This document shows, one piece after another, positions 32,150 to 44,800 of a stretch of 64,000 nucleotides of DNA; position 1 is the first letter of the stretch, and the number at the start of each line of letters is the position of its first letter. This DNA is from Agrypnia vestita (lineage: Eukaryota; Arthropoda; Insecta; Trichoptera; Phryganeidae), in NCBI GenBank assembly GCA_016648135.1, contig JADDOH010004249.1, forward strand, positions 1 through 64,000. The letters run 5' to 3'. The translations under genes and the position numbers were made by a program. The notes below the pieces were generated by a model. The model worked only from the letters and a program-made list of their open reading frames with translations, did not search any database and was not told the origin of the DNA.

Positions 32150-35100
32150 GATTTAATATTAGCTAAAAATATACAGAAACTCCTTCAACGAGCTCAAACG
32201 TAAATACAACACAATGGATTATCTTTCACACGAGTGAGAGTCATATATGGCTCTTTAGGACGCCTGAGTTTGATTAACTTTATGGTAATAAACAAGCAAA
32301 TCCATCGCATCACATTAAAAAATAATAATTGAAAAGTGAACATTACACATACACACAGTAAAACACAGTAAGTTAATATTCTCTCAATGACAGATTTAAT
32401 TTTTAAATTGTAACCCTTTAAAAATGTGCTTGCATTATTAATGCCATTAAAAGAGGAGGGGAGGTGCCAAGATTTTTTTAATAGGAGCGTATTAACATAC
32501 ATCCCAAAGACTGCGAATCCATCAGTACGGCAGAACAGGTGGAAGAGGCATCTACCCAACAGTAAGCTAACCTCACATATAGAAGTCTGAGGTCATGTTG
32601 GAGTTGCATCACCAAACTTGGTGGTGCAAAAGTATTGGTGGCGGTCCAACGGCCCATCTCATACTTTGGAATCTTTATTTTTAAATAATAATTAAGGTGT
32701 TTTTAGTAAAAAAAATATTATTTAGTGAGTAAAGCCTCAAAATACGGGAATTATTAGAATATACTGTTTAAAATCATCTCTTTATATAATTAAAAAGCGT
32801 TTTAATATCCACAAAGAACGTAAAAAAAATTGCAAATTTAATACAATATGACTTAATTAAAATATTGAATATTTCTAAATTATATAAGTACGGATTCTAG
32901 ATAAAGAAACTTTATATGTATAAAAAAAACATGTTTTGCGTACATATAAATATTCATTAAAATTTGCGCCGCCTAGGACACTAAAGACGATTTTTTTGGC
33001 CGCGGCCTGTCGATTAATGCTTATATTTTCTTAAATATTGTAAATAATGTTCAGTTTATTACTTTTATATAAGAACAAAGATTCTATTTAAGTTCTTGCT
33101 TTAAAAAATTGTCTATAATATACAATCTGATATAAATTAATAATAAAAACTCATATTTTCGTAAAAAAAAAACGCCGAAATGCATTTGCAGTGAATGTCC
33201 AGCGTTAAGGGGAAATTCTTTTTGGTAAATGACTTTAAAGGTGTTTGGGATAGAAAAATACAGATAAATATTTCTATAGGTACAAATGTATGTATTTCCC
33301 TTGCACCTAATATACATATAAGAGTTTTAATGGAGAGTGAGTTATTGGTTGTCATCGAATCTGGATTTGTACATTAATAAAATCATAACTTTCTTTGAAA
33401 ATATGAGGAGTATCTACCTACAATTAAATTTTACCGAAAACATATGAACATGTTTACGATTCACGTATGAAGAAAAGAGTTGAAATGTTAAAATTTCGTA
33501 TTAGGTTGTAATTTACCCCAAGGTGAACATACAAGCCTGTAGATTTACGGTAACGAAAACATGCCAAGAACCTGTAGGGCGAGCATCGGAGAAGGGGATG
33601 ATTTAATGGCAATTTTTGGATTTTTAATAAGACAAGTCCAAGTAGAAAATATTTACACTAGATGCCAATCACAAAATAAAATATTTCTTTTATTGGAGAT
33701 ACGAGAACTTTCTTCGGGCTATTATTGTGTTCAGTTTTATGCGTTATTTGGTGTCCGAAATATTTATAAATTTGATTATTTAAAGAAATATTTCCTATTT
33801 TATCCATAGATGCCCCTTATTATTTTTTAAGCGCATGAAGATTAAATTACAAGATTATATTATGCTTATTTTAGCAGAAATTCTATAAGGTATCTATATG
33901 TTTTCTTTTAAATCATGCAAATTGCAAGCTTTACTATGTAACTACAATAAATAACTATAATATTATCAACTGCTTCATTTGTAACGAAGCAGATGGTGGT
34001 TATTCTTTAAGCCTTTATTCAGTTGTTAAATGAATGAATGTAAGATTACAACGTACGATTTTTGTATCAATATTCTTCATGGCAATATATATTTCAAATA
34101 TTTCCGTGAACATGAAAAAATAATATTAATGTTGTTATTACATAGAAAAGTAAATCAAGCTGTTGTCGTATTACGTTTTGCACGGATTTTCATACTCGCT
34201 TGGTTACCAGTTCAGTGATGTAGAAATATGATTGTGCGGAAAAAATCCAACGTATGAAGGAAACCATTGTGCGATAGAAATAACCATCGTGTGAAGTGAA
34301 TGATGAATGTAATACAAAATATAAAGACGAAGTGTTCTTTCGACTGTACACTGTCTTCTGAATTTCGGAGAGTTATCCTATTGTGAAAGAATATCAACCA
34401 TTAAACGTATCAAAAGATAAAAATGTAGCCTTTTATAATGGCAGAACAGTAAGAGTGAGCGTTTACTCAAAGGTCGAAGAATACTGCCACAAGAATAAAG
34501 TTGTTTTTTCTGTCAAAGTGTGTTTATGTCTGTACGGAGATTAATTATTTTTATTGTGTATTTGTAAGCTGTAAACATATTCTACTTTTATAGAGCGCCG
34601 TTTTCGTGAATAGTACAAAACAACTAACTGGCTAAAAAAACTTATTATTACTTATACACTAGATGAAATGCAAAAAGGGAAATACCGGTTAAAAATCTAC
34701 TCGAGAGTACCAGTAAGAAAAAAATTTTTTTTTCGTTACAAGAAATTTCGAAAAAAATAATTTTCGTTAAAAAAAATTACTATAGAGAAGTTACGGACGT
34801 TACACGAAGTTACGAGGACAGTCAGACAGACGGTTGTACGGACGGATTATTATAATTGGGATTATTTATAATCTGTATATTGGCTTCACTCGTTCACAAA
34901 AAATACGGAACGATGTTCCTTGGGCCGAAACGACCGCCAAAACTGAAACTTGCGAATACGAGGCTTTTAATATTTTGATTTGGGATTTTTTGCAGCCCAA
35001 AAATGGCAACTTTGTTTTTTGACATTCCCATTTAAGTGAAAATGAGCTTCGTCCGAAATTGAATATTGTACAAATTCTGAAAGCGCTCTAACATTGTGTC

Positions 35101-35690
35101 GACAAAAACGCAAATTAGATTGTGGTTAAAAGACTTCGATTTCAAATCATAGTTTAAATATGTTTTTAATACGACAAGCTCAGCTGATTTTTTTCTCGAT
35201 GAAAATCCGGGATCGCGTTATACGGAATCCTAACTTCGCTTACTGTTTCCTTACGTATCGACCTTAGGCGTTCCGCAGGCTTCTGACTGAGTGTGGAACC
35301 CGTAGTCTCGAACATCCTGACCCTTGATCCAGTCACACTTTTGGTATGAAACTGATTTAGACCATGTAATTTTAATTCAGAGGTAAATTAAGATCGCGCA
35401 ACAATGCACGAATCGCCATTTTGGTAATAACTCTTCAATAATGTTCTCCGCTCGTCCGTAAAACACTCCATTACCACTGAATTTCCAAAACGCAAGCCAC
35501 TTATCCCCACTACCCTCGTAATGTTCCTAAGTGTTTTAAGAATCGTAAGTCTTTCTGGCCCACTCTACACAATGGAACATTCAATATCTTTATTTACATT
35601 CGCAAGCCTGATGGACCGGAAAAAGGACCACTTTAAAATTTGAATAAAGAATAACGCTGAAGGGTACAATTGTACCTTGTATGTTTTTTT
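32150..35690. other. Downstream of receptor exon 5, probable intron; nothing recognised
   Basis: Because exon 5 of the receptor ends in a donor site at 35692, this stretch should be intron or lead to the TM6-TM7 exon. I looked on the minus strand for a CWLP-type TM6 block or an NPxxY TM7 block and found none. Scattered short frames (for example 32194-32559 minus) have no family features. Confidence 0.4.
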
Positions 35691-35692
35691 AC

Positions 35693-35818
35693 CTTTTTCT
35701 TGTTTTTCATAAGGGTAGCATCCCTCGAGTCCTGGGCATTTCCTGGAGCCTTCGTGCCCCATAGCCGCAAGGCCATCCGTGCGTACACGAAGCTTATGAC
35801 GCACAAAGGTGTCAAGTA
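35693..35818 (-). CDS. RYa-R: RYa-R exon with TM5 and third loop
   Basis: The acceptor is AATGTTTCAG, phase 0. Forty-two codons encode YLTPLCVISFVYARMALRLW, then GTKAPGNAQDSRDATLMKN and KKK. The TM5 proline and the whole third-loop block are highly conserved in insect RYamide receptors. The donor GTAAAA follows AAG directly, in phase 0. The next exon should start with the beginning of TM6. Confidence 0.92.
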
Positions 35819-38800
35819 CTGAAACATTCATTCATAATTCAAGCACAAAGAAATAAGAATGGAAGTGCCATTCATCTTATCCATTATCACAGAAAATTCA
35901 ATTTCCATCACCGATGAAGATGAGTAACCTTCCGTTCTATTGTTATATGTTATGAAAGTTCTATTTTAGGATTATGACGTCAAGTCTTTCGAGCATTTAA
36001 AGTCAAGTCAGATAATCCACGATCGAGATTGCGAATGTTCTTCAATTGCAATAGTAATTGATAAGGATGTTTTTAAGATTGAAAACTTCCAATAAGTTTA
36101 AATTTGTCGCCAAATTGTGTATAATACACTTACCAATCATTCTTACAATCGAAACGATATATTTAATATTCCCAGACTTCGAGGCTGGGTCTACAAATTT
36201 TTGTTAAGACTGTCCAATAATATTTTTTAATACTTTTCAAGTACCTACACGAATATCAATATTTATCTTTGAATAAAGTGAAAGTATAAGGCAGTATTTT
36301 ATATATATTTTTTTAATAATTTAATAAGTATTTTTTACCTGAAGAAAAAATAACACCATTCGATATATCATCATTGACCTCTCGCTCATGTTGTATGGAA
36401 CACAAAATGGTTTGGTGTGCACGACACGTGTGACTGAAATAATTTAAAAAAACCAACGGTTATTAAGTTTGTATTCTTATGCGTAGGTCTGTGCGAATGA
36501 CTAAAAATTAAATAGTTAAGCATCTTACCAAAGTCACTTTCCTCCACCATGTCTACCCTGAGAGCCAAGGCCATGGGGATAGCTATGACCAGCGCTAACA
36601 GCCATATTCCAGCAATTACCATTTTGGCGAATTTCTTTGACGGCCGAGCACTGAAACAATTTTAAACAATTAATACAATTACCTAAACAGTTAGTTATCT
36701 ATTCAATATTTTTAAATTTTCACCAAAATTAACGAGTTACCTCACAAAAATTCAATTTATTTAAATCCCTTTATGATTCGAAAGGCAGTGTAATATTTTA
36801 CATTTAGTTTATTCAGGGACCGGTTAGCCGTGCCATCCAACCGGAAGTTGAGCAAGAGGTTTTGCTAATTTTGACAGTCGTTGACGGTTAAAAAATGATG
36901 TCAGCGACATTCTAAATTCTCGACAGGGGTAAAACTTAAGGGAGTCTTGCATTGAAATCGTTTTAGTGTCAAAATAATAATTTTATTCACTTTTCAAACA
37001 CAATATTATATTCCATTCAACGGATTCTTAATTTGCAGCACCCCTTTTCTCACATATTATATGCAGACACATGTTACCTGAAGACAATATTTATTTTATA
37101 TATAGTATAAAAAATAATAAAAAGCAGTAGTATTATTTTATATAACAAAATATACGTTTCACTTTGTTGAGAAAGAAAATGAATTATTTTGTAAAGGTCT
37201 ACCTATAAGGGAATGTGAAAATAATGACGGATTAGAATTTTTGAGCAGTTTCCTGAAGTAATTATTTATATACTAAAAAATAAAAATTAAACATACCGGA
37301 AAAAATCCGTCGCACAATGAAAAAAAATGTTCCATGCTTATTCCATCCATAAACGCATCGAGTGATGCGTTATTTTCCGTTGCCAGCTAAATTTTTTTTA
37401 TCAAATGGTATGTTTATTTCTAAACACGGTGAACAGATTATTTTAAAATACATTTAGATATTATTTAAAGTGGCGAAGTATCAAAAATACATTATTTTAC
37501 ATTTAAGTCATTTTGAAGTAGAATACATCGGTATTTATATTTTTTTATGTCAATTTTATTTTATCTGCAGGCAATTATATTTTTATTAATATTATTAATT
37601 TTTAAGGCATTAACTTTGTGGTTAGACATAATAACAGAACTTAGTAAAAACCACTACAAGATTTACGGTCTACCGTTTTCGAGACGTACCCGTCTCTTCG
37701 TCAGGACCAACACTACCCTACTATATTCACAACACTCCACCCATATACACCCCAACCATAGTATTGTTAAACTATCACCACTATTGATCACATGCGTGTT
37801 AATCTTGTCAGATACAAGCGTGCACTGATTATAGCCTACTGAACAATTCAGGAATCTAACGAGAGAGAGTGGGAGGGGGCAGGGTCTAAAGTGGATGTAT
37901 AGTGTTGTGAATAAAGTAGGATAGTGTTGGTCCTGACGAAGAGATGGGTACGTCTCGAAATCGGTAGATCGTAAGTCTGGTAGTGGTTTTTACTAAGTTT
38001 ACTAACATTTTGTTAAGTATATTTTTTCCTATATAATTTCTAGGTTAGAATATACGACATAATTGACTCATTTCCAACCGTCTGTTATAAAACTCGAAAG
38101 TTTACATGGCCACGTATTGTTTATATGCGTAATTTAGCCAGTGCCAGTTTCAATAAATAATTAAATCTTATGAAAACAGCTGGCAATGGGCGATAGCTAA
38201 TCGCTGATACCAATAGCCGCTCAGCGGCCAGTATTACCGATAGCCAATTACATACACTAATGGCCACGTAGTGGGCACTATTGATCGGCCAGTATAACCG
38301 CAGGGCCTAGTAGTAATTAACTGCTAGTTTAATTTATTGTTGAATTAAATACATAATTCTCATTAGGAGCAAACAGAAAACGACCTAACAGCTGGTGCTA
38401 GAATATTGCGTAAATCAGGCGCGAAGTCCGAAAATGGCTATTAATCTGGTGATTAATTAGTATGCTGTGGCGCATGGACGGTCTAAGTGAATCTAGAAAT
38501 CTCTAATATCTAAAGTTAATGTTGCAAAAAAAGTTCAAAGATAAAAAGAATAACACTTACAAATTAATGTTAATTTCCTTTCCGAGAGAGATGTATATAC
38601 TTGCTCGTATATATTTGAAAAATTATTTTAGAGTCGGATATACACGCTCATTTGTAAACAAAATAACAATATCATATTGTAACGAGATGCTAGAATCCGG
38701 ACTGAATCAGCACTGTCCGAATCACTTTGGTACAACACTATAAAGTGCTCTAGAACTATACTCTGGAATCATCTACAAACGTCTGGTACAAACATCAGGA

Positions 38801-41800
38801 ATTGACTGATTGGCGCACTCTCGTAGAGCACTGGAAATTTTAGGAATTACTAGAAATATAAAGAGTGTTCTCGAAGATTAAAAAAAACAACGCTTTTCGA
38901 ATAAAAAGCGGAGCCAGTGTCGCGTTGGCGTTGGATCAATGTTTGTTTTGACGTTTCATTGCGATGTAAACGACAAACCTTAGCGATCGATGTGCAAGTG
39001 TAAACCAAGCGATACATTGAGCGAAATACCTACTTACGTGCGATAGTACGTATTTATATAATTTATTTATTAATGTAATTTTATTTAACTTATTTTTTTT
39101 ACTTATCTCTGAATGTGCCCAAATGCTTCAGTATATCCTTTTCAAAGAATTCAAAAATGATTGACTATAAATTAATATAAACTAAATAATAAAACCCTTT
39201 CAACGAAATCTGAGTGCAAAGAGATCTTGGCGTAGATCTTGACTCAAAACTCCGCTTTGACCGGCATATTGAAATTATAGTAAATAAATCATACAAGATG
39301 TTAGGATTTATATTAAGAATAAGGAAGTATTTCAAAAATGTTAATACTGTGGTCTACTTGAGTATGCCTACACAATGTGGAATCCACAATATATATTCAT
39401 TCATTATGTTTATGTTTATGATAATTTATATAGCGCCATTTTTGCGTAAGACGCGCTTCGAGGGCGCTTTACAGGGGCGACATCCCGAAAAAATGAGTTT
39501 TTAGGGTCTTCTTGAAGTGTTCCTGGTTCCCGATAGATCGCAGCACTGGAGATAGCTGATTCCACATAGCTGGGCCCTGTGTTGAAAAATAAAATTAACA
39601 GAATTTTCTCGAAAGCGTCAACAAGCGATAAAAAAGGTGTTAGACGAGTTGAATTCACATTAATTGCGAATAAATGTGATTTCAAGATAATTTTTATAAT
39701 TTATTTAGTGTCCAGTGACTTTTTGAACCAATTATATTAATCAAAAAATAATTAATTAATTTTTAGGGTTTTCATTTGTCTCCCAAAGCCACGTCCCACG
39801 ACAAAATGAAATAATCTTAATTAAGAATTATTAGAAATATTTTTATTTTTATAAGTGTTTGTGAATTTTTAACTTTATAACAATAAAACGTTCTAATTTT
39901 ATTTTTCTTTTGCCTGTTAAAGTTTAAAAGAATTTTATAAACATTTTAGTTTTTAATTAAGTTCGTAATTACGAGCACTAAAACCAGTTGTAATCTAGTA
40001 GATAAACCTACAGCTATATCCGTCTTGTCATTTAAGAAGACCATACAGCTTAGGTGCATGGGAATTTTTCAACATAAGAAATCTCCCACAATTAACACTA
40101 ATGGTAGGACAATCCTTAATGACTTGCTTAATATTCAAGAAATTTATCTATTTTACACAGATATTTTATATCAAATTTGCTGTAATAGATATTTTTTATT
40201 TTGTCTATACAGATATATTATATCAAATTTGTTTGATATTACAATAGCATTCCCATTTTCTGATTTTGAAATTATAATTGATTGTAATTTTTGTAATGTA
40301 ATTTTTTCTTAGTATTACATGCAATGCGTAGATCCTGAAATTTCTCAAAGGATCCTTGCTTTAATAATCCAAAAATATAAGTTTCGACTATCTTAATGAT
40401 CAACATGAATAATCTGTATAATTCCAAATCCATCAACAATATGATATGATTTCACACTACCAAATCAAACAAGCGATAGAACAAAATATTTTATCGTTGA
40501 TCGATGCATTTGTTGAAGGTTTATAATTCCAGGGCTTGTAAAGCAATTATATCTGGGCTTATAAAGCAATTACAAAGAAAATATTCCATCAAATTTCGAT
40601 GAATTCTATACCTACTTTAATGGAAAGCTGTGTAAAACTATCCCGTAGTATTTGAATCTGCACTCAAAATACTCGTAGATATTACATGTAACGTCAAAAA
40701 GTATGATTGATTAGTTACACGTTTATTTTGAACTTCGGTGTGGATACGAATATTAGGGAATATATTCGCAGATAACTCAACAAACGCACTTGTACACTAC
40801 ATACATTAAAATAATAAATATTTTAGGAATAAAATATTAAAAAACACTTTATTATGCTTTAGTCCAGTGAGTTTTACAATATGGTATTATCTCATGGGGT
40901 AGTGCATTCAAAACTACATTAAAATCTTTAGAAGTCGCCCAAAAATTAATTTTAAAGATCATTCTTGAAAAACCTAATGATTATCGGACTACAGAGCTTT
41001 TTAATAAATTACAAGTCCCCAAATTACAAACTATTTACAAACAAAATTGCATTTTACAACTTTATAAAAATTTTCAAAATAATAGCGAACTGACCCAACT
41101 AGTATCAAATAGCAGATATATAAAGCTTGGTAAATTGCGTATCCCTGTAGTACTTACCACAACTGATCAGCTTCATAATACATTTAGAGGTGTGAAATGG
41201 TTCAACGAGTTACCCGTTAAAATGAGGATGGAAAAATTATGACGGCTTTAAAAAATACTTAAAAAATCCTCAGAATTAATTAAATTTTTATTTTATATTA
41301 TTTTATCTTCTTACTTATTACTTAATTGTGTAAACTTTTTATTATACAATTCTTTAGAATATTTCTTTAATAAAAGATAGTTTTTAAATTAAATATTATT
41401 TATACTGTACACTGTTACTATCTTCGCTTAAAGTTTTATTATATTTTTCTCTTTACGATATTAATTTTTTAACTTTTTGTAAATTGTAAATTTTTTAATT
41501 GTTGTCCCACATAAATGCATTATAATTATCGCATATTAGTTACTTTTTTCTTATATACATTTATGTACCACTTACTATTTAATACATTATAATGATACTC
41601 CTCTCCTACTCACGAATTATACCTATTACTCATGTAGAAGAGAAATACCATTGCAAAAAACTGTCCCTATCTTTACTGTAAAAAAAAATTATTAATAAAA
41701 ATAGAGTAGCTGGTTGGTCTTGTGGTTATAACTCTCGCCTATGTGTCGGTGTGTCTAGAAGGTTACTGTACATTCGATACATTTCTTGAAAGTTCTGGAA

Positions 41801-44800
41801 GGAGAATGTTCTAGAAATCTACGCGTGCGAAGCCGCGCGGGCACAGCTAGTTCTTTATACGCAAGAAAAAGACCTGAATACATAATTTTTCATTTGATGT
41901 CATTCAAATTCATTCAAACCTTTTCTCCGCACAGGATGTATGCTTTTGGTAATGACCAATTTTCACCTATACTGTTTTATTCATATGACGCCACCCAAGT
42001 GTGATTATTCAGGAACTCAGCCTTTCAAGCGCCGTTCTTAGCATCTTGGAGAAAAAATTAATATCGTTTAAAAATAGTCCCAGATTTGGTGTAAAATTAT
42101 ATTATTATTTTGCTTGTAACTTGGCGAAATAAAAAAAAAGTAAAAACGCCATAAGATTGAAAAGTCAAAACTCTATAAATGGCCATTTTTAGATGAATAA
42201 TAGAGGCACTGCTCGCGGAGCAGCCGCTTAAACTATAAAAACCTAACAAGCGTTTCTTTTCAGCACACTCGATAACGGCACTCATGCTATATAGATTGCG
42301 ATTTTTACATTTAATGTTATAATAGTTTATAACGTGGTAAAAACGACAAAAAAGAGCTCTAAAATAAACGCCATTCCGTGGACACGCAATTCGGAACAAA
42401 ATATCCTCTAGACCTGACGCGCATTAACGCGCGCTATGTGTAGAACTTTGTCGCACCTCGCTACGATTTTTTTAACCGAATTATTTAAAAAATAGAAAAT
42501 TTAGTTTATGGGAAGATATCAAGAAAACCAGAAGGAGTAAGAAAACCTAAAAATGCGCAAAAGATAGCGCTTTTTACTATTTTATTCAAACGAGACACTC
42601 GATTTTTGAATTACATTCAATTTATGCAAGTAGTCGCAGAAACATAGCGCTTGGCAAAAAAAGCCCAAAAAAGGGGTTTAATTTTTGTCACGCCACGAGA
42701 AAGAAACGAATGCAAAATTATAATACAAAAGAAAGACGGCCAAATTTTGCACCTTTTGCACCATTTATATTTTCAATTTTTATCTCACACACCATGCTAA
42801 ATTAGATGGAGGTAAGGGTGAGGTCCAGAAAAATAAAATAAAAAGCAGGTCCCAAAGACAGGTCTCGGGAAAAGTTTTCATTTTCAGGATCGGACGAAAA
42901 CTCACGAAGTTATTAGCGTTACAAAGTGGTTTTTCGGATTTAAATGAAAAAAGGTAAAATTCGACTCAATTCTGAGGAAGAGAGACATCCCGCGACGAAT
43001 ATATTTCTTAAAGACGTCAGCGGGATGCGCCCGTCTGGGGAACTTGAAATTTTTGTAATCGACTGTCGGTCGACGAGTTTCTTTCGCGAAAAACGAAAAA
43101 CAACCACAGTAACCATGCATACCGAAAAATGTCGAAATGCGTTGCCATCGACGTCGAGTCGACGTGCAAAATTTCAGTTCGATTGGATGACGGGAAGTGT
43201 GTTAATTTTCACTTCCAATATATTTCCACACACACTTTCGGCGGTGAAACTAATATAAAGAATTTAAAAAAGTGCAGCCATCCCAGTGATGATTTATACA
43301 ACAGTAACCGGCAATATTATTGGGTCTAGTTCTGAATGTTCCGTCTATGGGATTAGGCTGGTATTAAAATATGTTGGCATTATAAATTGATGTATTTTTA
43401 GCACAAAAGCATACAATCAATAATATTTGTTTAGGTTAATCCAATTACCGATAGAAAAATCATTATATTTTTTAGCATAAGGCCAATGAGAAAGTGCCTC
43501 ATGGAAGAGATTAATAAAAAGGGTCCTAAAAAAGGATCGTGCGGCTGACGTCGTCTCTAAAGGATATCGGAGAGACGTTCGAATTTTCACATACTTTAAT
43601 ATACTGGCGATCGATCACTACCTTTATCAAAAACGCTTTTTCTTATACAAAAAATACAATTTTTCTTGCAGTTTTACCAAAAAAGCGCCTCAAATAACGG
43701 CAACATTGTATTTTAAAATATGTTTTATTTTAACTTTGTAATACACACACTTTATAAGTTATTAATAAATACTATAGTTTCGCGAGGAGCGGTCTAAGCA
43801 GTCTCTCTAACTTTTAAGCAGTAACAGAGACTGCTTAAAAGTTAAAAAAATGAAAAGTTAAAAGAGTGAATAAGTCCTTATTTACGCCAAATTTTAATAC
43901 CTTGTTTGGCTTGATTTAATTTAGATTTGATCGTATCTAAGATTAATTATTTTACATATTTATAAAAATTTAATATTTTAGATTTGATCGTATCTAAGAT
44001 TAATTATTTTACATAAAAATTTAATATTCACTATTATAAATATTAACTATTAATTTAAATTTATTAAATTTAAATTACCTTTAGACTTCTTTTAGAATTA
44101 ATAGATATAATATTATGCTGGATCAAGAAAGTGGACAAAAAATAATCATATTTTAATATAAGTCTTAAATATATTAATTCATTGTAATGTAATACAATAA
44201 AAACATATTTTATAAATACTTAAAAATATTACTTGAAAAGTTTTTAGTTATAAATAAATATGTATAAAAAATGTTTTTTCGTATTCATCTCTTCAAATAT
44301 TATACCTACTTTTTCAATTTTATTCAAATTAATTTTATTTAATATTTAACGCTTAACAGTTGAAAATATATAATGTATAAGCAGAAACGTTTTTGTTTTT
44401 GTCTATTTAAATAATATACAGTAATATAATTATTTCGATATTGTGTATACTTGACCCAATTCAGTGTTACATGGGTGTCTCGTCGACAAAAATAATTTGT
44501 CAAGCACATTTGACGTTCGCTGAAAAATTTTGTTGATTAATGATATCTTGAAGTATAGACATGTCGCTGTCGCAAGCTGTGTGTATATAGGCAAGTATTT
44601 ACGATTGTAGGTAATAAAATCTATTATTTCGCTCATTCGTTATAATAAAATTTATCTGTTATGGAAACTCTCACTTGGAGGTTTAATGCAATAGAATATT
44701 CTTGTGTTATTATTTTTATTACAAATCAATTTAATTAACTGTCACAAGACAGAAGTTTGACAGCCTGCCTTTGCTGGCGCACGTGTGCTTTTAACCAAAT

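Noticed and set aside
32194..32559. A 121-codon minus-strand frame near the expected TM6-TM7 exon
   Set aside because: No CWxP or NPxxY block and no splice sites in the right phase; it does not continue the receptor.
35565..35831. An 88-codon minus-strand frame over the TM5 exon
   Set aside because: It is out of frame with the receptor exon at 35693-35818.
36780..36900. A possible extra receptor exon just upstream of the TM4 exon
   Set aside because: The TM3 and TM4 exons already join in frame with a split serine codon, leaving no missing residues between them.
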